Source: Cyanobacteriota bacterium (lineage in GTDB: Bacteria; Cyanobacteriota; Cyanobacteriia; Cyanobacteriales; Microcoleaceae). Taken from it: 45,845 bases of DNA. This document shows positions 18,087 through 25,713 of the stretch, one piece after another. The stretch lies in NCBI GenBank assembly GCA_025362325.1, contig JANYGO010000050.1:1-45845 (forward strand), read 5' to 3'. Position numbers and translations under genes: made by a program. The notes beneath the pieces are model-generated. The model searched no databases. It saw nothing but the letters and a program-made list of their open reading frames with translations, and was not told the DNA's origin. Positions within the stretch are counted from its first letter, which is position 1. Each line of letters opens with the position of its first letter.

Positions 18087-18573
18087 GATTTTTCCTTAAA
18101 TTTTTGCTGTCGGGTGAGCTTTTATGGCTCATTAATCGGCGCGCTCAATACAAGTCCTCGCTCGTTGGAGCTTAAAAATATTCAGCTACTTAAGGATGGA
18201 TTAATTGTTTTAACGGGCTGTGATTGCGATCGATATTACAACAGATGTGTCTGTCTTTGGCAATACGTTTGGTAAATTATTTTGTGTGCGAAATCTTTTT
18301 TGGCAGTTGCCCCACCTGTAAAGAAAGTTACTCAACTCCTTGACATCTGGCAAATTTTAGGCTGTATAGAGTCCTGAGCCCTTTAGCATAAACGGTTTGA
18401 TTCCCGTAGTCTGCAACTGTCAATTGTCAACTGTCAACTTTCCACTGCTATATATCTTCCTTGTCTTGTTTATTTGGCAGTGTCCTGCTGTGCCATTTTC
18501 CGACTCTGCGACTCGCCCGCGGACGATCGCGATCGCGTGTTAAAACCTAGTTAAGCAACAAAATTTTGAGTTC
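18087..18573. other. Divergent intergenic region with a heptamer array
   Basis: 487 bp between the divergent ATPase and C39 genes, presumably with both promoters. CAACTGT-type heptamers (CAACTGT, CAATTGT, CAACTGT) lie at 18414-18440. Nothing else is recognisable. Confidence 0.5.
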
Positions 18574-19596
18574 ATGGAAATAGTGGTGACGCTGGTGCTA
18601 GGTTCGGTGCTGTTAGTCTGGGGAATGCGGTTTGGGCGGGTGTTAGTGCGATCGGGAGTGACGGCTAACGATCTGTTTAAGGGTCGAAACTCGATCGCCC
18701 TGCTGTTTTTAGGTTTTTACTTTGGCTTGCTGCTGCTGGCTTTAAATCTGCCTCAAATCCCGGCTTTGCCCCTGGAGTGGCGCGTGCACGGAATGCGAGT
18801 TACTTGGACTCTGCTGCGGGTGATGCTAATGGGAGTCTGCGGAATTGGGTTTAGTATAAGTTGGTTGACGGCGCGATCGCAAGTAGTTGCAGTAATCTTA
18901 ATTGGCTTGCTGGGATTGGGCGGATTTACAGGCGCTGAAGCCTATTTTCTGGCGCCAATTTACGCAGATTTAATCGATAATTTGCAGCCCAACGGTGTGT
19001 TTCGGCAAACTTCTAACAGCAGTTGCGCACCGGCGGCGCTAGCAACAGTGTTGAAGCGTTGGGGAATGGATGCGACGGAATCGAGTGTAGCGCGTTTTGC
19101 CGGCACCAGTCGCTTGGGTACTTCGATGCCGCAGATAATTGTAGCAGCGAGGGCTTTGGGCGTAAGTGCGATCGAACTAGCGCCGACTTGGGAGCAAATT
19201 CAGCAAATTAATCGCCCCGGAGTGCTCGCAGTTTGGCTGTTTGACGGGCCTCGGAAGCTACCGCACGCCGTGGCTTTGCTGGGAATGAATGACAGTGTAG
19301 CTGCCATTGGAGATCCGGCGCGGGGCAAGATTTTCTATTTAGACAGGGCAACTTTTGCTTATGTTTGGCGGGAGGAATATGTACCGATTTTCCGTGCGAC
19401 GGATATCTTGTTAAGCGACAAACAGGCTATTAATTATTTAACTAAATTAGGATATAATAGCGGCAATTTAAAAGCAGACATCGAGCGCTTTCAAACAGAT
19501 AAAAAAATGAAAGTTAGCGGCAAATTAGATAGGATGACTGAATTAATGTTGAGTGGCCCTTTTTTGGAAGGCGTGCCGAGATTGAACGGCAAATAG
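18574..19596 (+). CDS. Membrane-anchored C39 peptidase-like protein
   Basis: 340 residues. Residues 1-130 contain about four hydrophobic segments (for example VVTLVLGSVLLVWGM and VILIGLLGLGGF). A C39-type cysteine peptidase domain follows: Cys151 in SNSSCAPAALATVLKRWG, His231 in KLPHAVALLGMND and Asp247 in IGDPARGK give the expected Cys-His-Asp set. The C-terminus (AINYLTKLGYNSGNLKADIE then FQTDKKMKVSGKLD) looks like a peptidoglycan-binding-1 module. C39 domains usually sit on bacteriocin/peptide ABC exporters, but no ATPase is fused or adjacent. It may cleave double-glycine-type leaders or wall-associated peptides; the substrate is unknown. Convergent with the DUF433/PIN-like pair. Confidence 0.85.
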   Translation: MEIVVTLVLGSVLLVWGMRFGRVLVRSGVTANDLFKGRNSIALLFLGFYFGLLLLALNLPQIPALPLEWRVHGMRVTWTLLRVMLMGVCGIGFSISWLTARSQVVAVILIGLLGLGGFTGAEAYFLAPIYADLIDNLQPNGVFRQTSNSSCAPAALATVLKRWGMDATESSVARFAGTSRLGTSMPQIIVAARALGVSAIELAPTWEQIQQINRPGVLAVWLFDGPRKLPHAVALLGMNDSVAAIGDPARGKIFYLDRATFAYVWREEYVPIFRATDILLSDKQAINYLTKLGYNSGNLKADIERFQTDKKMKVSGKLDRMTELMLSGPFLEGVPRLNGK

Positions 19597-19597
19597 A

Positions 19598-19993
19598 TCA
19601 AGGAATGAAAATCCTTCTTGCACCCATATAGTTGCCAGTATAAAGCGCAATCTCAACAAGACGATCGACGCACTGTTCTCGATAACTTGAGTCATTTAAC
19701 ACTCGATCGGCATTACCAATTGTCGCAACTGGTAATGAGTTCGGAGTGTTTTCCTCACGCATGACTTGCTCCAATGAGTCTTCATCTTTCATGCTTCGAT
19801 TAGCTGTGAGTAAAATCATTTGATTTTCCTGAGCTAGTCTCCAAACGACTCTATCACTGCTATCAATTGATAATCCCACCTCCTCAAACATGACAAAGCG
19901 AATTTGAACAAAATCAAGCCAGCCTTAGCTGGCAATACTGCCAAGAAGGATTCGTGCGTGTCCTTTGAAGTTATGATCTACTAAAAAAATCAT
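19598..19993 (-). pseudogene. PIN-like (DUF5615-type) toxin, interrupted by a nonsense codon
   Basis: The frame starts at ATG 19993, overlapping the antitoxin stop as ATGA. It reads MIFLVDHNFKGHARILLGSI, then A-S-stop-G-W-L. TAA at 19925-19927 is codon 23, where I would expect GAA (family pattern A-E-G-W). After it the frame continues without flaw through RFVMFEEVGLSIDSSDRVVW, QMILLTANRSMKDED and YMGARRIFIP to the stop at 19598. The family is the Mut7-C/PIN-like VapC45-type toxin, a predicted ribonuclease whose N-terminal Asp (residue 6 here) is catalytic. An internal start at ATG 19891 would give 97 residues without that Asp, so the toxin is probably dead. The partner antitoxin is intact. 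Confidence 0.88.
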
Positions 19994-20364
19994 GAGTGGA
20001 TTTGGTGACGTGCCTTCGATGCTTGAAGTTTTTCCCAGGCGGCTTCCAACCCTGGTGGTGGCGGCAGAGTGGCAATGCGAGCAAAAAGTTCGCGATTTTC
20101 CTCTTGGTAATATTGTCGAAGTTCCTCAGTTTCCTTGAGGACAACTTGGTATTCTGCGTCAACTTCGGCCCAATGTGTATCTATGTAGGAGATAGCTGCA
20201 TTAATTTGCTCTTCTGTCAAATCAAACAGAGAACGAATAAATTTAGGCGGATATTGCGCGGTTACATAATCCATCACGTCGTAAAGAGTGATGCGCGTAC
20301 CTGCGATCGTCAACCCACGCTCTGTACGGATAATAGCCGATGGCTCATTGGATACTGAAGTCAT
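19990..20364 (-). CDS. DUF433 antitoxin (VapB45-type)
   Basis: 124 residues. Residues about 12-60 carry the DUF433 pattern RTERGLTIAGTRITLYDVMDYV then PPKFIRSLFDLTEEQINAAISYI, a winged-helix DNA-binding domain used by this antitoxin class. A longer charged helical tail (KETEELRQYYQEENRELFAR) would wrap the toxin. Its TGA stop overlaps the toxin's ATG by 4 bases, the usual translational coupling of a toxin-antitoxin operon. AAGAGG upstream of ATG 20364 serves as ribosome binding site. The gene looks intact while the toxin is broken. Confidence 0.88.
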   Translation of the reverse strand: MTSVSNEPSAIIRTERGLTIAGTRITLYDVMDYVTAQYPPKFIRSLFDLTEEQINAAISYIDTHWAEVDAEYQVVLKETEELRQYYQEENRELFARIATLPPPPGLEAAWEKLQASKARHQIHS

Positions 20365-20428
20365 AGTTAAAGCCTCTTGTTAACTTATCTTTATTGTACC
20401 TCACAAAGAAGCTAACAACGCATTTTGT

Positions 20429-20488
20429 GTAAGGTGTGCATTGCGCACCCAAGGAATTTTGTGTGAGGTACTCTTCGGCGCACCCTAC
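20429..20488. repeat. Two GTAGGGTGCGC-family hairpins
   Basis: GTAAGGTGTGCATTGCGCACCC (20429-20450) and GTGAGGTACTC-TTCG-GCGCACCCTAC (about 20463-20488) are two neighbouring degenerate copies. The second supplies the TAG stop of the isochorismatase-like gene. The same family is at 1545-1570 and 27584-27608. Confidence 0.7.
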
Positions 20489-21531
20489 GAATTAGAAATA
20501 TCTAGCCAAGTATCGATTGGCTGAGTAGATTTAACAACATTCATTCCCGCCTGCGCAAATCTTTTAAAAGCCGCATCTGCTTGTTCCGTAAAATCAATAA
20601 CACCGGGAACAACCACCGCCGAAGTGCAATCTTCCAACAAATAAACTTTCCTAGCCAACTTAGAATCCCGCGCCACAATTTCAGTCAGCAAATCATCAAT
20701 CGTCCAAGCAACGCAGTGACTTTTCGCTTGTCCCGCAATAATTACGGCATCGAAATCGAGCAACTTATCAATAAACGCAGCATTCTTTTCAGCAATAGCA
20801 AACCCGTCCGGCCCGTCTAAGACTTCCGGCCGCAAAACCGAATAATTTTCAGTTAAGGGATTGCCGCCTTTAATTTCAAAAAGTGCTTGACTATCGCGGG
20901 CCATGTTGTGGAAAAATATCGCTTCTTCCACGGCGGAAACCAGGGCGTGTCCGATGCCGCCCAACATTGAATGATAGGGCCAGATTGTCAAGGGATATTT
21001 GCCGTCGTCGCTGAGTTTATGCACGTAGTGAAGGCAGTGTTTTTGCAGTGCCGAATAATTCCCGCCCGCGATGCTGTCGGCGACGGCTGGGTTAACTTTC
21101 CAAATTCCTTGCTGCACGTCTTCCAGAGTAATTAATGTGGCGGCCGGTAGGGGATGTTCGCCTGCATCGTTTATCCAAAAGATTGGATGAAAAATTTGCA
21201 TGGCTGTGTGCGTGTCCATTGTCGGCGCAATCGTTGTAATTGCCCTTAAATTGCGATAGATGAATTCGCACAGCCGCAGATTATCATCGACAGCGCCGCT
21301 ACCGGAACGCCCGCCGACAAACAGTTCAAATTCGGGCAAACAAAAAGTATTTTGAGCATCGATTATCAGCAAACAAATCCTATTTTTGTCGCTACTTGCG
21401 GGCTGGATGCTGTGTTGCTTTGCCCAGTTTGTAGCTTCAGTGGCGCGTTGTTGATAGGGGACTCGCCAGACTTCGCTGATTTTCTTGGCGTCGAAACAAT
21501 CGGGGATTGGGAGTTGCATTTTTGGTGTCAT
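20485..21531 (-). CDS. Isochorismatase/nicotinamidase-like cysteine hydrolase
   Basis: 348 residues from ATG 21531 (MTPKMQLPIPD). A longer frame from 21663 would run across the divergent promoter into the neighbouring gene and lacks family features. The fold is visible as ICLLIIDAQNTFCLPEFELF with the catalytic Asp, a Lys/His-rich middle, and VIIAGQAKSHCVAWTIDDLL with the catalytic Cys, followed by VYLLEDCTSAV. It is longer than ordinary nicotinamidases, with inserted segments around LHYVHKLSDDGKYPLTIWPY. It probably hydrolyses an amide or vinyl ether, but the substrate is not evident. Divergent from the TVP38/TMEM64 gene. Confidence 0.87.
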   Translation of the reverse strand: MTPKMQLPIPDCFDAKKISEVWRVPYQQRATEATNWAKQHSIQPASSDKNRICLLIIDAQNTFCLPEFELFVGGRSGSGAVDDNLRLCEFIYRNLRAITTIAPTMDTHTAMQIFHPIFWINDAGEHPLPAATLITLEDVQQGIWKVNPAVADSIAGGNYSALQKHCLHYVHKLSDDGKYPLTIWPYHSMLGGIGHALVSAVEEAIFFHNMARDSQALFEIKGGNPLTENYSVLRPEVLDGPDGFAIAEKNAAFIDKLLDFDAVIIAGQAKSHCVAWTIDDLLTEIVARDSKLARKVYLLEDCTSAVVVPGVIDFTEQADAAFKRFAQAGMNVVKSTQPIDTWLDISNS

Positions 21532-21642
21532 GGCTGATTGAGTCTGGCGGATAATGGTAATTAGTAATTGGGTGCTGACTTGGAAATACCTCTCTTGTTT
21601 GAAAACTGTTATATAATGTTGGTGTCTATTTACGGGTGAATC

Positions 21643-22374
21643 ATGGCACAAGAACCAAATCAAAATTTTACGAGGGAGATTTTTAAACGCAGATTGTTGT
21701 TTTTGTTGATCGCGCTTTCGATCCCTCTCTTAATTCTAGCAACTAAGTCTCCCTACGTTCAAGAGCTGTTAAGAACGGTTTTAATCGAGATCGAGCATTT
21801 AGGCGTCTGGGGCCCAGTCGCTTTCATCCTTACCTACAACTTAGCTACGATACTATTTATACCGGGTTCGGTGTTGACGCTGGGAGGAGGAGTGCTGTTT
21901 GGCTGTTGGTGGGGCTCCATCTACGTGTTTATCGCCGCAACTTTAGGGGCGACGTTTGCTTTTCTGATCGGGCGATACTTGTCGCGCGATCGCGTGATAA
22001 AATATATGGAAGCTCACCCCAAGTTCAAAGCACTCGATCGCGCAGTTTCTAAAGAAGGATTAAAAATAGTTTTTTTGACTCGTCTCTGCCCTTTATTTCC
22101 GTTCAATTTATTAAATTACGCTTTAGGAATTACCCAGGTTTCTTTAAAAGATTACATATTGGGTTCCTTCGGGATGATACCGGGAACTTTAATGTACGTT
22201 TACTCTGGTTCTTTGGTGGGAAATATTGCTGCAATCGGTACGGAAACTCAGCCTGCAAATCCAGAAGCAGAAGCAGTAAAATGGTTGATTAATATCATCA
22301 GTTTTACGGCTGCTGTCGGCGTTACTTTCTTCCTCTCTCGTATTGCTCGCAAGGCTTTGGATGAAACTGTTTAA
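21643..22374 (+). CDS. TVP38/TMEM64 (VTT/DedA-like) membrane protein
   Basis: 243 residues with about five to six membrane segments, beginning LLFLLIALSIPLLILA. The VTT core is seen in FILTYNLATILFIPGSVLTL, GGGVLFGCWWGSIYVF, the charged loop FLIGRYLSRDRV, and the re-entrant KIVFLTRLCPLFPFNLLNYA. These proteins are linked to lipid scrambling/flipping and membrane homeostasis. It precedes the flavoprotein reductase gene by 16 bp and is surely co-transcribed. This pairing, sometimes a fusion, is common in cyanobacteria and has no settled explanation. Confidence 0.92.
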   Translation: MAQEPNQNFTREIFKRRLLFLLIALSIPLLILATKSPYVQELLRTVLIEIEHLGVWGPVAFILTYNLATILFIPGSVLTLGGGVLFGCWWGSIYVFIAATLGATFAFLIGRYLSRDRVIKYMEAHPKFKALDRAVSKEGLKIVFLTRLCPLFPFNLLNYALGITQVSLKDYILGSFGMIPGTLMYVYSGSLVGNIAAIGTETQPANPEAEAVKWLINIISFTAAVGVTFFLSRIARKALDETV

Positions 22375-22390
22375 TTAGGAGAATTTGCTC

Positions 22391-23926
22391 ATGTCGCAGT
22401 CAAAAGCCGATCGCGTAACAGTCCCCCCGATGGACGAACACAACCAAAAATTAGTCTCCTACTTACATCCGCCCGATTGGGTGAACCCGCAGCCCGCCAG
22501 CAGTTACAATTTAGTAGTAATTGGCGCCGGGCCCGCCGGATTAATTGTAGCTGCGGGCGCCGCAGGTTTGGGCGCGAAAGTTGCTTTGATTGAAAAACAT
22601 TTGATGGGCGGCGACTGTTTGAATGTCGGTTGTGTCCCCTCAAAAGCTTTAATTCGATCGTCCCGCGTTGTCGCCGATATTGGGAATGCCGAATTTTTCG
22701 GCATTAACGTTCCTAACAATGCAGAAGTGGATTTTGCCGCAGTCATGGAACGGCTGCGCCGGATCAGATCGGGAATCAGCGATGTTGATTCTGTCGATCG
22801 CTACCAGCACAAATTAGGAGTCGATGTTTTCCTAGGTTCCGGTCGTTTTACTAGCAATAATACCATAGAAGTTGCTGGTCAAACTCTGCGGTTTAAAAAA
22901 GCAGTAATTGCCACAGGTGCAAGGGCGCGACAACCACAAATTCCCGGCTTGCAGGAAGCGGGATATTTGACAAATGAAACTGTATTTAACTTGACAGAAA
23001 GACCTCAGCGTTTGGCAGTAATTGGCGCGGGGCCGATCGGCTGCGAATTGGCTCAAGCCTTTCGGCGGCTGGGTTGCGAAGTCGTATTGCTGCACAAAAA
23101 TGCTCAGATTTTGGATAAGGAAGATGTCGATGCTGCGACAATTGTGCAGCAGGCTTTTGTACGAGAAGGAATTCAACTAATACTAGAATCCAAAATAGAG
23201 CGCGTTGAGAAAACAAATTTAGGCAAAGTAATTTATTATCAATCTCAAGGTAAGGAAGTATCAATAACAGTAGATGAAATTATCGCGAGTGCGGGGCGAT
23301 CGCCCAACGTCGAAGGATTGAATCTGGAATCTGTGGGCGTGGAGTACGATACACAAACGGGCGTATTTGTCAACGACAATTTGCAAACTACTAATCCCCG
23401 CATTTATGCCGCCGGCGACATTTGCATGAAATATAAATTTACTCACGCTGCTGATTTTGCTGCGAGGATGGTAATTCAAAACACCCTGTTTTTCGGGCGC
23501 AAAAAGCTCAGCGCTTTGACGATACCTTGGTGTACCTATACAGATCCGGAGGTGGCGCACGTCGGAATGGGCGATCGCGAATTTCAAGCCCAAGGAATCG
23601 ATATCGATACATTTTTAATTCCTTTCAGTCAAGTCGATCGGGCAATTATTGACGGCGAAGAGGAAGGATTTGTGAAAATTCACGTCAAGAAAGGCAGCGA
23701 TAAAATATTAGGTGCAACGATTGTAGCGCGACACGCTGGCGATATGATAAGCGAGATTACTTTGGCAATGGTTAACAATATTGGTTTAGGAAAGATTGCT
23801 AGCGTGATTCATCCGTATCCGACGCAAGCGGAAGCAATTCGCAAAGCAGGAGATGCTTACAACCGCACTCGTTTGACTCCGTTTGTGAAAAATTTATTCA
23901 ATAAATGGCTGGCTTGGACGCGATAA
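22391..23926 (+). CDS. Mercuric reductase-like pyridine nucleotide-disulfide oxidoreductase
   Basis: 511 residues from ATG 22391, with AGGAG about 9 bases upstream; a TTG six bases earlier is rejected. FAD binding is at VVIGAGPAGLIVA (45-50), the redox-active disulfide at GGDCLNVGCVPSK (Cys76, Cys81), NAD binding at RLAVIGAGPIGCELAQAF, and a second FAD motif at IYAAGDIC. The C-terminal dimer interface includes VIHPYPTQAEAIRKAGD, close to lipoamide dehydrogenase. It has neither the N-terminal HMA domain nor the C-terminal Cys pair of true MerA, so mercury reduction is doubtful. Its electron acceptor may be tied to the upstream membrane protein. Confidence 0.9.
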   Translation: MSQSKADRVTVPPMDEHNQKLVSYLHPPDWVNPQPASSYNLVVIGAGPAGLIVAAGAAGLGAKVALIEKHLMGGDCLNVGCVPSKALIRSSRVVADIGNAEFFGINVPNNAEVDFAAVMERLRRIRSGISDVDSVDRYQHKLGVDVFLGSGRFTSNNTIEVAGQTLRFKKAVIATGARARQPQIPGLQEAGYLTNETVFNLTERPQRLAVIGAGPIGCELAQAFRRLGCEVVLLHKNAQILDKEDVDAATIVQQAFVREGIQLILESKIERVEKTNLGKVIYYQSQGKEVSITVDEIIASAGRSPNVEGLNLESVGVEYDTQTGVFVNDNLQTTNPRIYAAGDICMKYKFTHAADFAARMVIQNTLFFGRKKLSALTIPWCTYTDPEVAHVGMGDREFQAQGIDIDTFLIPFSQVDRAIIDGEEEGFVKIHVKKGSDKILGATIVARHAGDMISEITLAMVNNIGLGKIASVIHPYPTQAEAIRKAGDAYNRTRLTPFVKNLFNKWLAWTR

Positions 23927-23965
23927 AATTGTCAAAAACCGGGCGGTTAAAATAGGTTGTATTCT

Positions 23966-24604
23966 TCAGTCAGCGGAGGCGGACATCGTTTGTGTAGGCG
24001 CGGTTTCAACCGCCGTCTTATCCGTTTCTGTTACTGTTTCAAATGTAACCCCTTCATACAAAAGTTCTATGGGCAACTCAAAATCAATGCTTGATAAAAT
24101 GACAATCTCTCCGGCGGTGTAAGCATAATAAAGCCACATTCTACCCTCTCCCCGACAGAAACGTTCAACGGAGATTTTTTCAGAATCAATCAAGATATAC
24201 TCTTGTAAAGTCGGAATTTTTAGGTAAGCCGTGAATTTTTCATCTCGATCTTTAGCACTTGTACTGGGGGATAGAACTTCCACAATTAGTTTCGGATGTT
24301 GAATAAATTTGCGGGCATTCATGTCTTCAGGATCGCAACTAACTATCACATCGGGGTAATAGTAACGACTCCGAGGACTGACTTGCAATTTCACATCTGA
24401 CACGTTGGCCCGACAACCTCTGGAACGCAGATGAGGGCGCACAGCAGTGTAAAAGTTAAGTGCCAGATCGTTATGGGGAATTGTACCGCCAGTCATCGCA
24501 AAGACTTCGCCGTTGACATATTCGTAGCGAATGTCTTGTTGGGCTTCCCATTCGAGATATTCCTCGAAGGTCATTTTTTGGGGGGCTTGGGGAATAGCTA
24601 TCAT
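23966..24604 (-). CDS. Uma2 family putative endonuclease
   Basis: 212 residues from ATG 24604 (MIAIPQAPQKMTFEEYLEWE). The longer frame from 24697 overlaps the kinase-phosphatase gene and its extra residues are not family-like. Motifs are YEYVNGEVFAMTGGT, YYYPDVIVSCDP with the nuclease Asp, and KLIVEVLSPSTSAKDRDEKF with Glu and Lys, then YLKIPTLQEYILIDSE. This is the better conserved of the two Uma2 proteins in the window. It follows the RNA kinase-phosphatase by 76 bp on the same strand, so it could be the third gene of the RNA-repair operon. Uma2 genes are so common in cyanobacteria that chance proximity is possible. Confidence 0.9.
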   Translation of the reverse strand: MIAIPQAPQKMTFEEYLEWEAQQDIRYEYVNGEVFAMTGGTIPHNDLALNFYTAVRPHLRSRGCRANVSDVKLQVSPRSRYYYPDVIVSCDPEDMNARKFIQHPKLIVEVLSPSTSAKDRDEKFTAYLKIPTLQEYILIDSEKISVERFCRGEGRMWLYYAYTAGEIVILSSIDFELPIELLYEGVTFETVTETDKTAVETAPTQTMSASAD

Positions 24605-24680
24605 AGTAAATTTTTGATTCACTGTTACTTGGATTATAGCATCACCGGCAGGGCGATTTATCGCCCAAATCCATCCTCCG

Positions 24681-25529
24681 TCAAAAATCCCCTTCATCTA
24701 CTTGAAAAACAGTCAATCCCAACGATCGCCACATATCAACCACCTGCTGGCGATCGTCCAATACAAACTTAACATTATATTGCCCTGCAATATGGTGCCG
24801 ATAGATTTCCTCTTTCATAATCGCATCCTTCCTCATATCTCCGGTTTTCCGCATATAAAGACCAGCATAATTCACCTCGTACTGCTGCAACCATTTTTCA
24901 GTTTGAGGCTGACAGTCATCGGTTCTGCCCGATACTACAATGATATTGGCGCTGGGCTGCCATTTGCGGACGGTATCTAAGACGGGCTGATTCGGTAAAT
25001 CGCGATCGCACATCGAAGCATCAAAAGGATTTCTACCATTGAGAAGTGCCAGCGTACCGTCCATATCAACAATAATTGCATCCGGCAAATCCGGGTTGTA
25101 TTCCGGCGGCGCAACCGGAACCCGCACATACTTATTGTACATCTTCATTATCACATCTTTGCCCACCGAATTTAGCCTTTTCAAATCCCGTTTAATACAC
25201 TCCTCCACCGGAACTTGCAGGAAAGAATCATTAACTTCAATGATAGCTTTACCCTTAACCAACTCCTTGATATGCTCAATGTGAGGCCCAAAATTAGTAT
25301 CATCAACAATCACGTGCTTGCCACTTTCCAAAGCCATCAAAATAATCGTATCTCTCAACTGCACAATAAACTTTTCATTCGCAGGCGACCAATGGGAAGC
25401 ATGAGCCATTTCTCTAAGCAAATCTTTATTGCTGCGCACCCACCTTGCAGGTTCAGATAGCAGCAATTCCCGAGCAAATTGAGATTTTCCAGAAGCAGGT
25501 AAACCGACAAGAACAATAACTCTTTTCAT
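24681..25529 (-). CDS. pnkp: T4 Pnkp-type polynucleotide 5'-kinase/3'-phosphatase
   Basis: 282 residues from ATG 25529 (MKRVIVLVGL); the longer frame starts inside a heptamer repeat. The domain order is as in phage T4 Pnkp (301 aa). The N-terminal kinase has P-loop GLPASGKS at residues 9-16, general-base candidate Asp36 in SNKDLLRE (T4 Asp35), and DDTNF. The C-terminal HAD phosphatase has DMDGTLALLNGRNPFD with Asp155/Asp157 (T4 Asp165/Asp167), VVSGRTDD, MRKTGDMRKD and VLDDRQQVVDMWRSLGL. It ends EGDF as T4 ends SGDF. It removes 3'-phosphate or 2',3'-cyclic phosphate and phosphorylates 5'-OH RNA ends. It follows the RNA ligase gene, so the two heal and seal cleaved RNA, probably tRNA. Confidence 0.93.
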   Translation of the reverse strand: MKRVIVLVGLPASGKSQFARELLLSEPARWVRSNKDLLREMAHASHWSPANEKFIVQLRDTIILMALESGKHVIVDDTNFGPHIEHIKELVKGKAIIEVNDSFLQVPVEECIKRDLKRLNSVGKDVIMKMYNKYVRVPVAPPEYNPDLPDAIIVDMDGTLALLNGRNPFDASMCDRDLPNQPVLDTVRKWQPSANIIVVSGRTDDCQPQTEKWLQQYEVNYAGLYMRKTGDMRKDAIMKEEIYRHHIAGQYNVKFVLDDRQQVVDMWRSLGLTVFQVDEGDF

Positions 25530-25543
25530 GGCAATTGGTAATT

Positions 25544-25655
25544 GGGCATAGGGCATAGGGCATAGGGCATCGGGCATCGGGCATCGGTTAGTCGTTATTG
25601 TTTATTGGTAGAGCATCACTAATAACAAATAACAAATGACAAATGACAAATAACT
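25544..25655. repeat. Two different heptamer arrays between RNA ligase and Pnkp genes
   Basis: Six exact-length units GGGCATA (three) and GGGCATC (three) fill 25544-25585. Five units AATAACA/AATGACA (the last AATAACT) fill 25621-25655. Both arrays have a 7-bp period, like the CAACTGT arrays elsewhere, though the sequences are unrelated. They occupy much of the 184-bp gap. Confidence 0.9.
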
Positions 25656-25713
25656 ACTCACACTCGATAATTTATCCGTTAAATCCGTTACAAAATCCGT
25701 TGCCGAACTTCTT

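Noticed and set aside
21532..21663. Extended start of the isochorismatase-like gene
   Set aside because: It would overlap the start of the divergent TVP38/TMEM64 gene and cover its promoter.
25544..25655. CRISPR-like array
   Set aside because: Units are 7 bp in direct contact, without spacers. No CRISPR array was seen anywhere in the window.
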